DNA of 42,828 bases from Bacteroidaceae bacterium (GTDB taxonomy: Bacteria > Bacteroidota > Bacteroidia > Bacteroidales > Bacteroidaceae): NCBI GenBank assembly GCA_017619335.1, contig JAFZSP010000045.1, positions 1 to 42,828 on the forward strand, written 5' to 3'. The notes under the pieces are model-generated. The model did no database searches. It was not told the DNA's origin and saw only the letters and a list, made by a program, of their open reading frames with translations. The translations under genes and the position numbers were made by a program. Shown in pieces: positions 40,690 to 42,828 of the stretch (positions are counted from its first letter, which is position 1; each line of letters opens with the position of its first letter).

Positions 40690-41082
40690 TCAGAACAGCT
40701 GACGGACGATGCGTGCTTCCTCGCCTTCAAAGACAAGGAGGGCGGTCACTGGTTCATAGTTCATGCGGTCGTATTGGTAGAGTCTGACGGCCACGAAATG
40801 AGCGTCACGTGAAGCACAGACTTCTGCCATGTAATTGCCATTGACAATGGGCTTGGGCAGGAAGCCGGCAGCAGCAGCGGCCAGGTTGGGACGCGGAGAC
40901 TCCAGAACGCGCTTCAGACGCTCGCCGTCGGCGGTACTGAATTCGAGGATTTCTGCATCGATTATGCTGTTGGTGGTACGATAAACAGCCTTTGTGAAAA
41001 GACCAAAGAATGATTTGCTGACGCTCACACGAGCATCGGCGCAGATGGCTTTGCTCATCTGCAAATGTGTGATATTTGCCAT
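40690..41082 (-). CDS. Conserved-looking protein of unknown function, 130 residues
   Basis: I do not recognise the family. It has no signal peptide and no membrane segment. The first half is alpha/beta with a basic stretch (ADARVSVSKSFFGLFTKAVYRTTNS). An alanine-rich helix (PNLAAAAAGFLPKP) follows, then a beta-strand series ending ARIVRQLF. Codon use is like that of neighbouring genes, and no long competing frame exists, so I take it as real. It lies 75 bp after the small exported protein in the same direction and may share its promoter. Confidence 0.65.
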   Translation of the reverse strand: MANITHLQMSKAICADARVSVSKSFFGLFTKAVYRTTNSIIDAEILEFSTADGERLKRVLESPRPNLAAAAAGFLPKPIVNGNYMAEVCASRDAHFVAVRLYQYDRMNYEPVTALLVFEGEEARIVRQLF

Positions 41083-41157
41083 TTTATAATTTGTTCTTTA
41101 TTAATGAGTTGAAAATAGACGAAGTGCAGGAGTGAAGCCCTGCCCAATTGTAACTCA

Positions 41158-41583
41158 CTAACAAAGAAGACGTCTCAGCGCTATCACATAATAATGGCGC
41201 GGAGACGAGGCAACGGTCCTCGACAACGATTGAGCGTTGATGGTGGAACGTAGCGGGAGGAAGAAAGAGGGATGAAACGAAAAGTTCTTTGCCCATCGGC
41301 CAGCGGAGTGGCCCGGTTTGCCGCCATGTGTGGGCAGCAGACGCGCCGGGCGGGAAGAACCTAACCGATGGAATGAAGAAGGCGTGTTCAGTAACGTGCC
41401 AAACGGCCGTTCACGCCCCACATTCATCAGGTGGTGCCATCCGTCATAACGAGACACTTGCGCCAGGTTCTGTCCAGGCACGATCGCTTGCAGCTGGCTA
41501 CCGACACTGGAACCAACCCAGTCGCTCAGCAGCGTGACAACCAGCAGCAGAAGCAGCAGACTCGTTTTTCTGTGATGTTTCAT
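41158..41583 (-). CDS. Small probable exported protein of unknown function
   Basis: 141 residues. The start MKHHRKTSLLLLLLVVTLLSDWVGSSVGSQ looks like a signal peptide or N-terminal anchor. The rest is rich in Ser, Pro, Arg and His and shows no known motif. A TACCTTTG box on the minus strand (41609-41616) lies about 26 nt before the ATG, which supports a real gene. The C-terminal third has a composition less like a folded protein, and another frame (41084-41296) runs alongside, so a frameshift near 41290 cannot be excluded. Confidence 0.5.
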   Translation of the reverse strand: MKHHRKTSLLLLLLVVTLLSDWVGSSVGSQLQAIVPGQNLAQVSRYDGWHHLMNVGRERPFGTLLNTPSSFHRLGSSRPARLLPTHGGKPGHSAGRWAKNFSFHPSFFLPLRSTINAQSLSRTVASSPRHYYVIALRRLLC

Positions 41584-41608
41584 CTATTCGTCCGAAGTTT
41601 TAGCGGCG

Positions 41609-41616
41609 CAAAGGTA
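41609..41616 (-). promoter_or_regulatory. -7 box for the small exported protein gene
   Basis: TACCTTTG on the minus strand. The -33 region (GGTTCC) is a weak match. Confidence 0.5.
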
Positions 41617-41696
41617 CAATAATCTTTTGGAACCCGGCACTTTTTTATCCTTTTTTCGTTCTTTCAGCGTTCTTTCCACGGTTTTTAACCATATTT

Positions 41697-41728
41697 TTTG
41701 GCACTTGTTATTTTTTTAACTACTTTTG
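41697..41728 (+). promoter_or_regulatory. Promoter of the GH43 gene
   Basis: TTTG (41697-41700), 20 nt, TACTTTTG (41721-41728). It predicts a leader of about 38 nt before the ATG at 41774. Confidence 0.72.
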
Positions 41729-41773
41729 GCGGCAAAATAGCACAAAATAACTAAAACTATTGAATGAAATAAG

Positions 41774-42796
41774 ATGAATTGGCCACAGTTCTCATTATTA
41801 TTCCTTTTACTGCTCTGCAGTGCAGGCCCCTCGGAGGCGCAGCGCCCTCGTGTCCCCAGGGAACCGTTCCAGACGGACAAGCCAATGGTTCATGATCCAG
41901 TGCTGGCCTATGAAGACAGCACCTACTACCTCTTCTCCACAGGTATGGGTATCCAGCAGATGCGTTCGCGGGACGGCAAGACTTGGACGGTGACGCGGCA
42001 GCCTGTCATGACAGTGATTCCGCAGTGGACCCGCGACTCTGTTCCCGGCTTCCGAGGTCACGTCTGGGCACCCGACATCATTCGCTGGCACAACCGCTGG
42101 TGGATGGCCTACAGCTGTTCCACCTTTGGACGGAACGGCTCTGCCATAGGGCTGCTCAGCTGCCGTTCCTTGTCGATGCCCATCTGGAACGATGAAGGCT
42201 GCATCGTGACGTCACGCGAGAAACGTGACAACTGGAACGCCATAGACCCCAACTTCATTATTGATGAGACCGACCAACCCTGGCTCGTCTGGGGTTCCTT
42301 CTGGGACGGCATCCAGTTAGCGCGCCTGGACACCACTATGCACTTGGCGGCTGGCGAGAAGTCCTGCACCATTGCCCGTCGGTACGCCTCTGGCTTCACA
42401 CCCTCCGAACCCAATCCAACGTCCAAATTCGCGGGTCCCAATGCCATCGAGGCTCCTTTCATCTTCCGTCACGGCGATTTCTATTATCTCTTTGTGTCGT
42501 GGGACTACTGCTGTCGAGGCAGCAAGAGCAACTATCGCGTGGCGGTGGGTCGCAGCCGAACGGTGGAAGGCCCCTATCTGGATCGTGACGGAAAAGACAT
42601 GCTGCATGGCGGGGGCACGCTCTTCCTGGAGGGTGACAAGCAGGAATACGAGGCCGCTGGCCACTGTGCCGTCTATCACATCAATGGCGAAGACATCTTC
42701 ATCTGTCACGGTTACAGCACCACACATGAGGGTGCAGCCTTCCTGATTCAGAAGCGCATAATGTGGACCGACGATGAATGGCCAGTGATGAGATAA
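41774..42796 (+). CDS. GH43 family glycoside hydrolase, secreted
   Basis: Probably an arabinanase or arabinofuranosidase/xylosidase with the five-bladed propeller fold. Signal peptide about 1-22 (ending EAQR). The three catalytic acids are visible: Asp41 in VHDPVLA (general base), Asp158 in NAIDPNFI (pKa modulator) and Glu226 in NAIEAPFIF (general acid). WAPDIIRWHNRWWMAYS (about 98-114) and WLVWGSFWDGIQLARLD (170-186) are typical of endo-arabinanase-like GH43. The length of 340 residues fits a single catalytic domain. It stands alone behind its own promoter, and its stop codon runs straight into a heptanucleotide tract. Confidence 0.9.
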   Translation: MNWPQFSLLFLLLLCSAGPSEAQRPRVPREPFQTDKPMVHDPVLAYEDSTYYLFSTGMGIQQMRSRDGKTWTVTRQPVMTVIPQWTRDSVPGFRGHVWAPDIIRWHNRWWMAYSCSTFGRNGSAIGLLSCRSLSMPIWNDEGCIVTSREKRDNWNAIDPNFIIDETDQPWLVWGSFWDGIQLARLDTTMHLAAGEKSCTIARRYASGFTPSEPNPTSKFAGPNAIEAPFIFRHGDFYYLFVSWDYCCRGSKSNYRVAVGRSRTVEGPYLDRDGKDMLHGGGTLFLEGDKQEYEAAGHCAVYHINGEDIFICHGYSTTHEGAAFLIQKRIMWTDDEWPVMR

Positions 42797-42828
42797 TTAA
42801 AAATTAAAAATGAAAAATGAAAAATGAA
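42796..42828 (+). repeat. Heptanucleotide tract after the GH43 gene (ATGAAAA type)
   Basis: Units ATTAAAA, ATTAAAA, ATGAAAA, ATGAAAA, ATGAA..., beginning at the last base of the stop codon and cut by the window end. Confidence 0.8.

Noticed and set aside
1..42828. tRNA, rRNA, insertion sequences, integrases
   Set aside because: I saw no cloverleaf with a GTTCGANTC arm, no rRNA sequence, and no transposase, integrase or relaxase motifs in any plausible gene.

Overview
The window comes from the main chromosome of a Bacteroidales bacterium, most likely a Prevotella/Segatella-type member of Prevotellaceae. Three things point there. Promoters have the Bacteroidetes form (TTTG, about 20 nt, then TAnnTTTG) and start codons lack strong Shine-Dalgarno sites. 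The gene families are typical: an AraC-ended propeller regulator, a BspA-like leucine-rich protein, a GH109-type oxidoreductase, an HU-HIG protein, and gyrA followed by a TPR gene. Conserved core proteins such as GyrA read as Bacteroidetes versions. All functions were assigned by reading motifs; no database search was run.

Layout. 1-9.7 kb is carbohydrate and envelope metabolism: a propeller/AraC regulator without a kinase domain (5' end cut by the window), a secreted esterase, a stub of a fructokinase gene, then a leftward run of GH27 alpha-galactosidase, an orphan protein fragment, an S41 protease fused to a degenerate M23-like domain, a GNAT/zinc-ribbon fusion, a GH109-like oxidoreductase and a YjbR protein. 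10.0-13.1 kb is AT-richer accessory DNA: a MntA-HepT toxin-antitoxin pair and a BspA-like surface protein. 13.3-19.1 kb is a replication-like cassette: a CHC2/Toprim primase, a large partner that may be DUF3987-like, direct repeats in front of them, an atypical ImmA/IrrE-like protein, an 0.8 kb intergenic region with an 18-bp inverted repeat, and an HU-HIG gene behind a six-copy repeat leader.

19.2-28.0 kb is a leftward five-gene operon: a TPR protein, a 1260-residue double sensor, its response regulator, a small membrane protein resembling an internally deleted AbgT transporter, and a UvrD/PcrA helicase. 28.1-32.0 kb holds a second TPR gene and gyrA, divergent from a CstA-family transporter. 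33.8-38.1 kb is a MacAB-like export operon (ATPase, two permeases, adaptor). 38.2-39.15 kb is gene-poor and contains a nested palindrome and a GC-rich possible transcript. 39.1-42.8 kb holds a CPA1-type antiporter, two small unknown proteins and a GH43 glycosidase.

The least expected features are: (i) tandem heptanucleotide tracts, each built from a different 7-nt word, at seven sites including three inside the first gene; (ii) four palindromic repeats at an exact 22-nt period inside the ATP-lid region of the double sensor; (iii) the primase/ImmA-like/HU cassette with its direct repeats and inverted repeat; (iv) complementary loss of kinase features in the two halves of the double sensor.
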